Source: Panax quinquefolius (Eukaryota; Streptophyta; Magnoliopsida; Apiales; Araliaceae). From it: 64,000 nt of DNA. Position numbers and translations under genes: made by a program. The stretch spans positions 310,001-374,000 of the forward strand of contig CM035161.1 in the NCBI GenBank assembly GCA_020205615.1, given 5' to 3'. This document shows, in pieces, positions 1-11,119 of this stretch; the first letter of the stretch is position 1; each line of letters begins with the position of its first letter. The notes under the pieces were generated by a model. The model ran no database searches. It was not told the DNA's origin and saw only the letters and a program-made list of their open reading frames with translations.

Positions 1-335
1 AAAAATTATTTAAATATGGAAGGGTATTAATAATTTCAATTTAAAATTTTATTAGTATAGTTTTTAGCATTTTATTATTTATATTAATAATTTTTATATC
101 ATATTATTACTTAATTAATTTAATTGTGACGGTCATAATTTCATTTTTCAAAAGTTTTGTTTAAAAGTCAAAACATCTTACAAATGGTTAATATGATTTT
201 GAACCATAATCATATAGTTCCAACCCACACAACCCATATTAAAAATGGTTAATATGATTTTAGTTCTTAAATGGAATCATAACCATATTTTGAAAACCAA
301 AACCAACCCATAACCATATTTTGTCACGCCTACAA
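1..335. repeat. Dispersed AT-rich repeat, copy 1
   Basis: An AT-rich stretch whose reverse complement matches about 50725-50990 almost throughout, including the shared core around TGACCGTCACAATTAAATT and an AGTTCCAACCCACACAACCC-like block. No reading frame is present. It is one copy of an interspersed, probably non-autonomous element, and it continues off the left edge. The family is not identified. Confidence 0.75.
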
Positions 336-431
336 AAGCCTGCCTAAATGTACCTTGAAAGTAAGTTGGCTACAAGCTGTAGCGGCATATCTGATGTGCC
401 TCTTCGTTTGCCGTGTGCCTGCACGTCTGTC

Positions 432-1312
432 GGGATCCGGATCCTCTATGAGGCTTTCTCTATGAGGATCTTGTGAGGGTTTTACTATGGAGTTGACAAC
501 ACATTAAAAAAGAGATCCAATAGCTCACAACTCTTTTTTATCTTTCTATCAAAACGACGTCGTTTTGATAAGAATTTTTTTTTACAATTTGACAAAAAAA
601 TAGAAGCCACCAAACGCCGTTTATTTTTACATATAATTATTTTAAATTTCTTGATTATTTTGTATATGATTTTTTTAATATTTAATAACTTAGTTTGCTA
701 TTAATATTAGGATAACTACAAACTTGGCTAAAAAATGAATAAATATATCTGTTATAATTATTGTTAATGTTTTCAACGTGGCTTTAGTTATTTTTCGCTT
801 ATTATTGTTTTTGTTTGTTTATTTATATTATTATTATTATTATTATTATTTGTATTTATTTGTTCCATAAAAGAGTTTACTCTCACATTGAAAATATTAT
901 TATTATTTACTCTAACCATTGGGCCTACTTTGGGTCAACCAGAAAATATTCTAGACCTATCAATTATTATTATTTACATATTCCTTTATATTTTTTATTA
1001 TTAATAATCGCGCTTACTTTACCTCTCTTAATTCAAACGCTTTCAACGGAGATAATCACCATCACAACTCAAATACTATTTTAAATGTACTCTTTTTACT
1101 TTACTTTGTTTGGTAAAAGTAAACTGTGTTTGGTAACTTTTAATTTTTTGTCAACTTGTAAAAAAAAATTCCTATCAAAACGACGTCGTTTTGATACAAA
1201 GACAAAAAAAGAGTTGTGAGTCATTGGATCTCCTTTTTAATGTATTGTCAATCCCACAGCAAAATTCTCACAAGATCCTCACAGAAAAATCCTCATAGAG
1301 GATCCGGATCCC
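432..1312. mobile_element. 881-bp MITE-like element with ~165-bp terminal inverted repeats
   Basis: The ends are long inverted repeats: roughly 432-596 is the reverse complement of 1148-1312, both starting GGGATCCGGATCCTCTATGA and both carrying the palindrome AAACGACGTCGTTT. GTCTGTC on the left (425-431) and GTCTGTT on the right (1313-1319) look like a 7-bp target duplication with one mismatch. The 500-bp centre is AT-rich with a (TTA)n tract and no transposase. Long inverted repeats suggest a non-autonomous Mutator-like element, but Mutator duplications are usually 9 bp, so the superfamily is uncertain. Confidence 0.8.
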
Positions 1313-1319
1313 GTCTGTT

Positions 1320-1895
1320 GTGCCATTGACCAGTTGTGTCCCATTTTTATTATTTTTGTAGTTGTTGTAGCGACAACTCTTTAAATTTTTTTTGATCGCT
1401 CTCACGCTGCTTCCTTCCTCTCCTTCCTCCGCTACCACTACAACTATTATGCCTTAGTTTTTTTGTTGGCTCCCCCTACAAACAATCTCACATCATTCAC
1501 ACTATATGTTACAAATATAAACTAATATAAACCAATCCAAATCATAATTTCTGCATTACGTGCTACAAATCAACCATATGAATAATATTATTCACATACC
1601 AATTACAATTATATCAATGTAAAAATTTATAAATATTCAAAACAGCGATAAACATTAAAATAACCATTAACCCTTTTCCATTAAAATTAAATTAATGTAC
1701 AAATTAATAAACATCCACAATCCCTCGGTAAATGAAATGAAAGCTACAACATTTTATTATATGTCAACCATCAGAAGTAGTCTAGCTACATTCCTGAAAA
1801 GTTCCCACAAGATTCAGTATCAATAGACTGTTACATCTTTTATGAACCAAATTTATTTGTGAACATCAACACTTCCCCTGATGAAGTAGTTGACA
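1320..1895. other. Gene-free AT-rich stretch
   Basis: No coding frame with recognisable protein similarity was seen on either strand. It lies between the inverted-repeat element and the 3' end of the minus-strand plant-mobile-domain/Ulp1 remnant, so part of it may be that gene's old 3' flank. Confidence 0.5.
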
Positions 1896-2698
1896 TACTT
1901 GCAGACTAAAATTTCATAGTCTGGTGTGTTAAGCTGCATCGGTCGGGTTTTTGGTATGTGCACACGGGGATCCTTACTGAGCCACTAACGTATCGAATTA
2001 ATTACTAACTCGTAAACACAATAGTATCAATTGTACCTGCATGTACAAAGTAATTGGTTACTAAAATGTTTGATATTTATAAAAGTACAATATCAAATAC
2101 TACACATACCATAAAGTCAACGAATTTTTTACACATGTCCTAGATCTTGATATACGCGATATCATTGTAGAGCGGGTAAAGGATAATAACTGCCCAATCA
2201 ACAACCGAGAATATCATCAAAATAAAATGACTATTATTTGGATTACATACTAGCATGAAGATACATTTGTATTCGTGTAAAGTTGGGCCCACATCTGAGT
2301 ACACATACAGTTAGTCTAAATTCGCTGAATGATTTTTCTCGGTAGGACACACAATTCTTGCCAAGAGTCATGAAGATTGACCCTATGGAAGAAAATTGGG
2401 TTCACCTTTTAATTTACCGTGTCTCGTTGTAATTATCTCTATCTCGCAATAACAACATATACGCGTACATGACATGCTCGAAAATTTATTGACCAGAGCG
2501 TAAGGACTTGAATTCGTTGTGGTGTAACATATACCACTTTCGTGGATGTGATACAAAAAATATTTCTAAATGAACCACCATATACCCAAACAATTGTTCA
2601 TTTATGAACGCCATCTTGTGCTCTCTCAGTTTTTTGGTTGGGCACCCTTTCCGACCATAAGAAATGTGCCCTCCCACTTCTTCTACCCGAAAGATATA

Positions 2699-2836
2699 TT
2701 GATAATATTATTATTAATATTAATAATATTGATAATATTAATATTAATATTAATATTAATAATAGTGTTATTATTATTATTAATATTAATAATTAATATT
2801 AAAATTATTAATATTAATATTACTACTAATTAATAT
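2699..2836. repeat. AT-rich simple repeat of ATT/AATATT units
   Basis: About 140 bp made of irregular ATTAATATT and ATTATT units, inside the plant-mobile-domain/Ulp1 remnant. It produces an artificial isoleucine/leucine-rich frame on the plus strand. Confidence 0.85.
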
Positions 2837-3367
2837 TCAAGTACCTAAAGTTGCTCGCCCCCTATGAAGTCAGAAACACCCTCAAATTCGTCAGAGGGAA
2901 CATAGGCTTGGGTGGTGGGGATGTAGCTCTCTTGTATTCCGTAATAAATTAGTTTCACTAGCTCTTCGTTGAATTGGGAGAATTGGGAATGAAATCGAAA
3001 TTCACTGGGACCTCTTACTGAGGTACCTTTTTCTCTCTTACGTCAAAGTTGTATATACCCTAATGGTGGTCACATCCCTGTTTCTGCAAAAACATACTCG
3101 GGAGACATCTGAGTAAATTCAAAACACTTATCAAGTAAGGACTTTGCATAATGAAAATAAATATTAGCAACAATAATTAAGGTTAATAAATATAATATGT
3201 AGATATTAGAATGCCGAAAGGTTAAACTGAATGATACTTGGGTACCATGTTAATAAGGTGATATTGGTTGTAAACGGCCCAAGGTTTATAAGTAGGGTAT
3301 GGGTCCTCTTCCCGTCGAGTTCGATGTAGTTTCCTACATGTTATTCTCCCGTACCAGTCCATGTATT

Positions 3368-4339
3368 CAGTGGAGGATCCAGACATGAGGCAGGGGGGCA
3401 CCTGCCCCCACTGGATTTTCATGGAGCAGGGTTAAGCACTCAAGTTAGAAAATGCTAGGAAATCAAACACTGAAGTTAGAAAAAATTTATTTGAAGAACT
3501 TAAAAAATTAATTCTATTAATCTCACATTCCTGCTACTATTATTTATTTAATATAGTCTTACAAATCTCACATTCCCACTACTTTGGTCAAATTTATTTA
3601 ATATTGTCTAAATTCAATGGAGCAAAAATTGATTCAGTCTCTTTTTCCATTCAAAAACTGCGAATTACAGAATATCCCAATTTCAAAAACTGCAGAGTAT
3701 TTAATAATTATTTTAAGAATTTTTGTAATTATTTATGAAGAGAATCCATCAAATAAAATTTATTCGAGTATGTATTCTATTCTATTTTTACTTTCTTTAA
3801 ATTTTATAATTTTTTTGTAATGTTACTTGTTACTTGTTAGTGGTTTAATTGAGATTGTTTATTGTTGTTGCTAAATACACTTGACTATTCATATTATTTA
3901 TTGGTTTTGTTTTGAAGTTGAATTAATTTTTAAATATTTATTGATTGTTAGGCACTAAACGTACAAAATTTGAATTTATTTCCGAAAATGTTTAAGCTGA
4001 AGGGACTAGTGACAAACCTGTCACTGCTACTATTTACCAAGAAACTCACTCGCAAAATGTTAACGGTTAACCCCAAAACCCATACACCAATATCTCTTTC
4101 CCTTGATTAATATTGAGAGGGATTTCGGTAAAAGACAACCAATGAGTTCTTATCCTGCTAGTGAAAGAGAGAATTTTAGAAGTTATTTACTCGGGAGCCC
4201 GACTCGACCAATACCTCACAAAGAGAGAATGTAATTGTAGGATTATTTAGTTTTGTAATTATTTTATTAAAATTTTATTCTTAAGAATAAACAAATTTGA
4301 ATTTTCTCCCACTGAATTGCGAAGCTGGATCCACCCCTG
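3368..4339. mobile_element. Non-autonomous hAT element (972 bp)
   Basis: The element starts CAGTGGAGGATCCAG and ends CTGGATCCACCCCTG, an imperfect terminal inverted repeat of the CAG(G)GG type common in hAT elements. It is flanked by the perfect 8-bp duplication CATGTATT (3360-3367 and 4340-4347). Inside, about 4100-4230 on the plus strand encodes a short degenerate piece (SSYPASERENFRSYLLG) like the N-terminal region of TTF-zinc-finger hAT transposases. The rest of the transposase is missing, so it is an internally deleted copy. Its insertion splits the plant-mobile-domain remnant. Confidence 0.85.
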
Positions 4340-4837
4340 CATGTATTCATCAAGTGTGATGTGGTTATAAATTTCATATTGTTGTGTCGAGATGATCCAT
4401 GTATGCCTCCCAATGCATTATGTACCCTTGTCTCAAGGTCATGCAACCATCAACGTAAAATATATGTTATTTGACTTTTTTGAGGTCGTCATGATTTTCA
4501 GCCGGAGAAGGTATACCTTGCAGGAACCCAAACTATCTCATCAGTCGGTCCGACATCTAGTATTCCACAAAATCAAAATGGATCAAGGGGACCCTACTTG
4601 TAACAAACTTCCTTCAAAATTAAATCCAACTCATGTAAGAGCGCAAAACTGCCTCCAATGAAGGTTGAACATCTAACTCCCGCTGTAAAATTTCATATGG
4701 TTATGGGGATTTTGTCGTCTACCTGAGTAACTGTGGGGTTTTTAAGTTAATATATTTGTGTGTAAGTTATTTTGATATATATATATATATACATGGCAAC
4801 CGGTTGCTGAGAGAAATTAAAAAAATCAATGGCCTGA

Positions 4838-4898
4838 ACATCTTGTAGCCCGAATCGAGAGACATCTATTTTAATTGTCTCGATTAAGCACAAGATGT
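4838..4898. other. Foldback hairpin of unknown role
   Basis: ACATCTTGTAGCCCGAATCG followed by AGAGACA pairs with TGTCTCGATTAAGCACAAGATGT across a loop of about 10 nt. The stem is about 23-27 bp with small bulges. It lies upstream (minus sense) of the plant-mobile-domain remnant and just left of the retrotransposon nest. It could be a MITE remnant or a small-RNA-like hairpin; the sequence alone does not decide. Confidence 0.55.
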
Positions 4899-5784
4899 AG
4901 CAGCATGTAACTATTTATATTATTATTTTGTTATATTATTAATACTAATATTAATATTAGTATTAATAATATTAATATTTGTGAGACCCCAAATTTAATG
5001 AATAAAGATTTAATTTTCTCAAAATATTTTTTCAAAATTATGGTGTGGATTTGAGATAATGTTATAATTGTGGGTAATATTTATAAAATTTGCAAAGTAT
5101 GCAAGTTGTTATAAAATATTCGTTTGGTCTGGAGAATATTCTTTTGTTTCGGGAATATCCGTATTTACTCGGCACAATCATTAGTGAACCCATTAACGGA
5201 AGTATTGTCGTAGTAAGAAAAGCGATGTAATTATCTTTTATAAAATAACTATGGAAGTGTTACCGTTAAAACTATTGAACTACCCTAGTAGTAAAAGTAC
5301 GATGTACGTGTAGTTGCGTAGTAGCACACGATATTGATTATTGATGCTTACGTGAGAAGTCACCGGTTATACTCAATTATTGCTTACATTAATTGTCGCA
5401 TCATATCTCTCATATTATTGATTCGATTATTGTCACAGTATCATATGCATAATATGTTATATTATTAAATCAATAATTGAGATGACAAAGTTATTCATAT
5501 TATTAAATTACAATATTTATAATGTCTAGAAGTTCTGTCAAGGAGAGTTTTGGTCACCTAATTGCGCGCCAATATGGAGAAATCCTTATTGAAAAGCCTC
5601 CTCTTTCCTGGGAACGACTTGTTTTAAATATTGTGAGCTATAATATTAATGATGAATAAATTCGTGTTGATTAAAGATGAAATTGATAGTTCCATTGTGT
5701 GGAAATTATTAGTGTTAGTAGAATTCGATATTTATTTCGATAATAATTGATGTTTGGAGGGTATATTGTTCAATCGGGTATTCG

Positions 5785-6020
5785 GGGCACTTTTCGTGTC
5801 AGAGTACTATTCACGGGTTACTATTCACTTAAGTATTATTCACTCGGGTATTTGGGACACTTTTCGTGTTGGAGTACTATTCATGGGTTACTATTCACCC
5901 AGTTACTATTCACTCTAGTATTGTTCACTCGGGTATTTGGGACACTTTTAGGTAATAAGTACTATTCACCCTACCACTATTTCAAGTACTATTCACGAGT
6001 ACTATTCACCCGAAAAATAT
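5785..6020 (+). repeat. U3 array of TACTATTCAC-type units
   Basis: At least ten close copies of a (G)TACTATTCAC-like 10-mer, spaced by a few bases and mixed with two GGGACACTTTT segments. The array sits about 400 bp upstream of the LTR TATA box. Similar units occur on the minus strand at 8905-8965 and 35640-35910 in other LTRs. Possible enhancer-like repeats; that role is inferred. Confidence 0.75.
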
Positions 6021-6150
6021 ATTTCTTTTCAGTCCAAATCATTTTTAGGTACAATATTATTCCATGAGGAGATATGCTAATTTTTCAGACCGTTGGTTGA
6101 AATTATAATAGTAAATCAATATGGATCGTTGGTTTAAAGTTTTAATAGTA

Positions 6151-6365
6151 ACTTGTCCTTTCGGTTTTCCAAGAGTTATTTGTCTTTTCGGTTTTCCAAG
6201 AGTTATTTGTCTGTTCAGTTTTCCAAGAGTTACTTGTCCCTTCAGTTTTCCAAGAGTTACTTATCTCTTCGGTGTTCCAAGAGTTAATTGCCCCTTCGCA
6301 AATAGTAGTTGTCTCTTCAATATTACCAAGAGTTATTTTGACCCTTCATTAAGACCAAGAGCTAG
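6151..6365 (+). repeat. 27-bp minisatellite upstream of the LTR TATA box
   Basis: About eight tandem units of roughly 27 bp built on TTTTCCAAGAGTTACTTGTC plus CCTTCGG. The first five are regular and the last three are degenerate. It lies directly upstream of the TATA box at 6378 and is not seen in the other LTRs, so it grew in this copy or subfamily. Confidence 0.85.
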
Positions 6366-6377
6366 TTTCAATTCTTT

Positions 6378-6386
6378 TATAAATAG
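6378..6386 (+). promoter_or_regulatory. LTR TATA box
   Basis: TATAAATAG followed by AAGCTCATTCCTTCATTATT, a block conserved with the LTRs at 24570 (plus) and about 27750 and 33700 (minus). This marks the U3/R region of the Gypsy LTR. Transcription would start about 30 bp downstream. Confidence 0.7.
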
Positions 6387-6639
6387 AAGCTCATTCCTTC
6401 ATTATTTCTTACTTAAATTCAATCAAAACTACAGAGAGAAATATATAGAGAGAAAAGAAGAGAAGTCTCTTTACCTCACTTTTTCAATATCCAATTTCTT
6501 CTAAGGTAAGGGATATTATTTGTTGTACTCGTAAGGGATATTATTTGTTGTACTCGTAAGGGGTATTATTTCTTTCATATTCATGAAGAGAACTATTGTT
6601 ATTTCATTCCTTTTTATTCTATTGGACTAATTTGTATAC

Positions 6640-7290
6640 GCGGACTACCGTATACATGGTGAAATTCTTTTGTTATTCCATTATTTATTATTATGTCGGA
6701 ATATCCTATCTCGTATGCTTTCGCACGACCGGTTCCATTCTTTATTATTACATTAGAATAATATATCTGTCTTGATCTATCGCATGCACGGTGAATTCTT
6801 CATTATTCCATTATTTATTATTCTCATTGAATATCCGTCGGCAAGTCTTGGATTACGCTGACCGGTTCCGATTCTTTATTATTACGTGGAATAACTTTGC
6901 TTTATCTGTACCGCATACATGGTGAAATTCTATTGTTATTCCATTCTTTATTATTACATTGGAATAGCACATGTCTGTCGCACCGCATACATGGTGAAAT
7001 TTTGTGGTTATTCCATTCTTTATTATTCTCGTTGGAATATCTTGTCGGTCTTGTAATTACGCCGACACGGTTCCGCTTCTTTATTATTCTATTGGAATAT
7101 CCCAGCCGGTCAAGGATTACGCCTAACCTAGTTCCGCTTCTTTATTATTCATTGAGAATAACTTTTCATGCGGCTCTATCGCATGTATGGTGAATTCTTC
7201 TGTTATTCCATTCTTTGTTATTCTGTTGGAATAACCTGTCTATGTGGATTACCATATGCATGGTGAATGATCCTTTATATTCATTCCTTG
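6640..7290 (+). repeat. LTR leader array of short hairpins
   Basis: About eight degenerate units of 65-80 bp. Most hold TTATTCCA, then TTCTTTATTATT, then TTGGAATA, so each unit can fold on itself (TATTCCA pairs with TGGAATA). Units are separated by a GC-richer linker such as ACCGCATGCATGGTGAAATT. The array follows the inferred LTR transcription start. Matching arrays occur at 24760-25260 (plus) and, on the minus strand, near 27060-27550, 33020-33500, 34900-35320 and 43130-43660. Confidence 0.8.
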
Positions 7291-7975
7291 TTAAAGTATA
7301 GAAATGATATGTCTACATGGATTACCGCATGGCGGGTGAAAATTCATTTGCAGTTTTGTAATTTTTCTGACCCTCAAAAATTCTGGAAAGTCATAATATA
7401 AGCATTGGACTGTTTATTATGATGAAAGTCATAATAAAAGCATTGGACTGATGAAAATCATGGGTATATGTAGTATTAGTAAGTGTTATGATGAGTTATG
7501 TTGGTTATTATGTGAAAACATGAAAGTTTCTTAGAAATCAGAAAGGGTTGAATCAACGGAAAAAGGAGAAAATGGAGAGACTAAAGTTGTGGTTCTTGCA
7601 TGTGCTTGGTCAGGATGTTCAATAAGTTAAGTCAAAGAATGCCTTCAACTTACGCCCCAATTAGCAAAACCGGTTGCAAAAGCTAAGATTAGAAATTGCA
7701 GAGTCGAAGACGGAAAAGTCTGATAAAGACTCAACACTGATCATAATCATCACCGAGCAGGAAAATTTAGATTTTATAAGAAAAATCGGATTATGAGCAA
7801 GTATGTGAAAAGGAGACTTGAACTTAACGATAGAGCTGGTATTAGACCAAATAAAAATTTTAGTTCTTTCTTGGTTGAAGCTGGTGGGCATGAGAATGTG
7901 TCCTTTTCACAGAAAGATTGTAACAATTATCTTGACAAAGTTAGGCAGTTAAGACTTGGTGATTGGGATGCTATG

Positions 7976-10587
7976 TGTGACGCCCCCAAAATGGGTATAC
8001 ATCACCCATTCTGAGTTGTCAATATATGGTACAGAAACAACTACAACTTTATTATTACAACAATAAAACTGTGAGTTTGTATACAAATATTATCTTCTAG
8101 ACAATATCTATACTCGGAGATAAATCCTCATCACATTTATTGATACATTATTTTACAAAATGGTGAGGACTACTAAACAACTCTCTCTAGAACTTTCATT
8201 CCATACCCGACTAAATACTCATTATATTCTCGCCTCCACGAGAAGAAAATGGAACAAAAAGGAAAAGGGTGAGCTCAACTAGCCCGGTAAAAGAATATTA
8301 TGACTAAGATAATATACAACAAATTATCGTTAGTCTTCAACAGGAAAAATCTAATAGAATACAATAGACAACAAATTTTAAATCAATATTCGCAATGGAA
8401 ATAATAATTCATTAGAAGAGTTAAGTAGAGAATGCAAACTACTATCTTCTATGTATGAATTTAAAAGTTCATCGCTCATCTTTTATCCTGTAACATCAAT
8501 CAATGTATATCTGGAATCAAATATTCATCTTTGCACTACAGGGCCAAAGATATTCATCGACTTAGTCATGTTCATCTAAACACTGCTCATCTTTTGCACT
8601 ACGGGCCAAAGATATTCTTCGAAATCATTCATATTTGCACTCATCGCCAAAGATATTCAATAATATCATCATTTAAGACCGAGGATGATGAAAATATTTT
8701 TTAAAAAAGCGAATCCAAAGTGAAACAAAATGACAAAGATTAAGGATTAAGGATTCGTACTTTATTTTATCCATGTCCAAAAATACCTCAAAAATAATTA
8801 TAGTGGTGTAAAATTCAAGAATGATCAAAACATGGATACAATCAAAGCTAGTATCCGTAATAGATATTTTGACGAAAAGAAAATTTTTCATTTTTCGATG
8901 AATAGTCTTGGTATTCGTGAATAAGATCAGATATCGTGAATAGTCTTCAGAGTATACGTGAATAGTAACTCAGACACCAAAAGTTTCAAATTTGATAAAA
9001 AACTTCAGATCAATATTTCAACATAATGATATTGAAGAAATAATATCATTCTGAAAAAATAATATCCCTTACCTCACAAAGACAAGATCTTAGTTGAAAC
9101 ACCGGATATAAAGGCTATGACTTGAACTTGCATAGTATAGCAATACTCAAAGTATACTCAAAATACTCACAAGAATACGCTCGATAATATAGAGAGAAAA
9201 CTTCGATTTTGGTGTAATTTTCAATTCTAACCTAAGCACCTATTTATAGAAAATTGCTTAGAACACCAAAGCGTAAAATTTAATTTAATATTATTATATA
9301 TATCAAAATTCCTACGCCACTCTTGAAATCTGATTTCACTTCAATAAGCACATGCCACCTTCTAGAAAAAGTAAGAAAAAAAACGTTTTCTAATTTAAAA
9401 TAATTTAAACTTCCAAAATCAATTATTTGAGCTTGAACTTCAATAATTCACAATAAATAGCCCTTTTGTCAGAAAATTCGAATCTCGCGATTTTTTATAG
9501 GAAATTCAATTCTCTACAACTTTTCAAAAGAAATTTTTTCTAAATTTCAAATAGGAAATGACCGAAATCCATAAACGGACGATTTTACAAGCTATAATCA
9601 AATTTCAGTCAATAAATGGGGTCCACCGACATGTTTAACATGTTTTAAACATTTATTGCAACAAAAATACTCTTCCTCCTCGTATACTCATATATCCCAC
9701 ATTTGTTGTAAAAATATCACCATTATTATATTATTAAAATATAATAATATATTTAAATGAATTATTTTATCAGAAAAAGATAAAATTTCAATTTTCAACA
9801 ATTGTCACATTAAAAATTTTCTCCATCTATATCCATTAATATTTTTCTCATCATATGAATCAATAATTAATTATTTACAAATAATATTACAGAATCACAA
9901 TATTGACAACCGTGCGGTTCCTGTGAAGAGGGGCTTTCCAATAAGAATTTCTCCTTATCTTGGCGCACAATTAGGTGACCAAACCTCTCCTGTATGTAAC
10001 TTTCTAGACATTGCCAATAATGTTATCTAATAATATTATTCGAGATAATATGAATTATTGCTTCGATAATGAAAAATCTTGTGTAATGACAATTATTGAA
10101 ACAACAAAGAATATAAAATATCAATGAAAAGAATTATTAAATCAATAAAATAAAATACCGATCAAGAATTAATTCTGTAACCATTATTGAGTAGTGCCTT
10201 CTTCACGTAAGAATCAATAATTGGTGCAATACCTGGTGTGTACCTTGTGTGTTAACCACCCAGTATTTTAATAAGATTAATCTGTAATAACTACGCCGTT
10301 ATTTTTAAACAACTTATATTTGTCGCTTTTCTTCATCCAATCGCTTTTTATTATGGGGCCCACACATGGCTACTCTGCGTATATGAATATTCCCAAACAA
10401 AGACGAATATTCCACGACCAAACGAATATTCCCAAAACAACAATGAATATTTTATAACCACTTGCTTATTTTGAAATATTTGCGTATTTTACCCATAACT
10501 ATCCACATTAATCAAATCAACCCTTACTATTTCAAAATAATAAATAGAGAAAATTAAATTTCATTAATAATAAGTTGGGGTCTTACA
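7976..10587 (-). mobile_element. Solo Gypsy LTR, 2612 bp, inside the FAR1-like gene
   Basis: On the plus strand it starts TGTGACGCCCCCAAAATGGG and ends GGGGTCTTACA, so the LTR reads TGTAAGACCCC...GGGGGCGTCACA on the minus strand. It is flanked by the perfect 5-bp duplication CTATG (7971-7975 and 10588-10592). Removing it rejoins the FAR1 frame between DWDAM and ALQNYF. There is no internal region, so it is a solo LTR left by LTR-LTR recombination. It is closest to the LTR starting at 62891, sharing the AATAGTAAGGGTT and GTGGGCCCCATAA blocks. Confidence 0.93.
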
Positions 10588-11119
10588 CTATGGCACTTCA
10601 AAACTACTTCCAAAAAATGCAAACTAATAATACAAATTTTTATTATTTGATGGATTTGGATAATGATGGGAGACTACAAAATGTCTTTTGGGCAGATGCA
10701 AGGAGTAGGGCAGCTTATGAGGAGTTTGGGGATGCCATTACCTTTGACACAACATACTTAACTAATAAGTATGACATGTCATTTGCCCCATTTGTTGGAG
10801 TGAATCATCACGGTCAGTCAATATTCTTAGGTTGTGGATTAATATCTCATGAGGATATTGAGTCATTTAGTTGGCTTTTTAAAACTTGGCTTGCGTGTAT
10901 GAATGGTCGTGCTCCTACCGCAATAATCACTGACCAAGACAAAGCAATGAAGAAGGCAATTGAAATTGTGTTCCCCAATGCACGACATAGGTGGTGCTTG
11001 TGGCATATTATGAAGAAGTTGCCCGAGAAATTAAGTGGTTGCAATCAATATGAATCTATCAAATATTCAATGCAAAAGACAGTTTATGATTCATTTACTT
11101 GTAAACAGTTTGAAGAGCG

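Larger units (their letters stand above)
1896..4690 (-). pseudogene. Decayed plant-mobile-domain (MAIN-like) gene with Ulp1-like peptidase tail
   Basis: Read on the minus strand, 4660-4345 and then 3365-3100 give fragments typical of the aminotransferase-like plant mobile domain: SDRLMR-FGFLQGIPSPAEN, a WEAYMDHL segment, then EYMDWYGRITCRKL after the hAT insertion. Further down (about 2700-2100) are QLFGYMVVHLE, WYMLHHNEFKSLRSGQ, HVMYAYMLLLRDRD and a VVDWAVIILYP segment. These resemble the C48 (Ulp1/SENP) cysteine-peptidase tail fused to the mobile domain in MULE-associated plant genes. The frames are broken by stops and frameshifts, by an AT-rich simple repeat at 2699-2836 and by the hAT element at 3368-4339. 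The mobile-domain call is fairly firm; the peptidase call is weaker because no intact His-Asp-Cys set was found. No function is expected. Confidence 0.5.
4980..7545 (+). mobile_element. Truncated Ty3/Gypsy LTR remnant, plus orientation
   Basis: Starts with the family LTR end TGTGAGACCCCAAATTTAAT at 4980 and follows the order of the other Gypsy LTRs here: GGAATATTCG blocks, the ACGTGAGAAGTCAC motif, a conserved block near 5525-5660, U3 tandem repeats, a TATA box, then the hairpin array. It lacks the GGGGGCGTCACA end. Near 7370 it passes into sequence matching the reverse complement of about 30590-30720 (internal DNA of the pol-less element) and stops near 7545 where FAR1-like sequence begins. 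The GACCCC end lies against an AATATT-rich tract, so no target duplication can be scored. Confidence 0.75.

Noticed and set aside
815..1084. 89-aa isoleucine-rich frame
   Set aside because: A product of a (TTA)n tract within the centre of the inverted-repeat element.
5747..6504. Two open frames (106 and 127 aa) with repeated peptides
   Set aside because: They are translations of the U3 TACTATTCAC array and the 27-bp minisatellite of an LTR.
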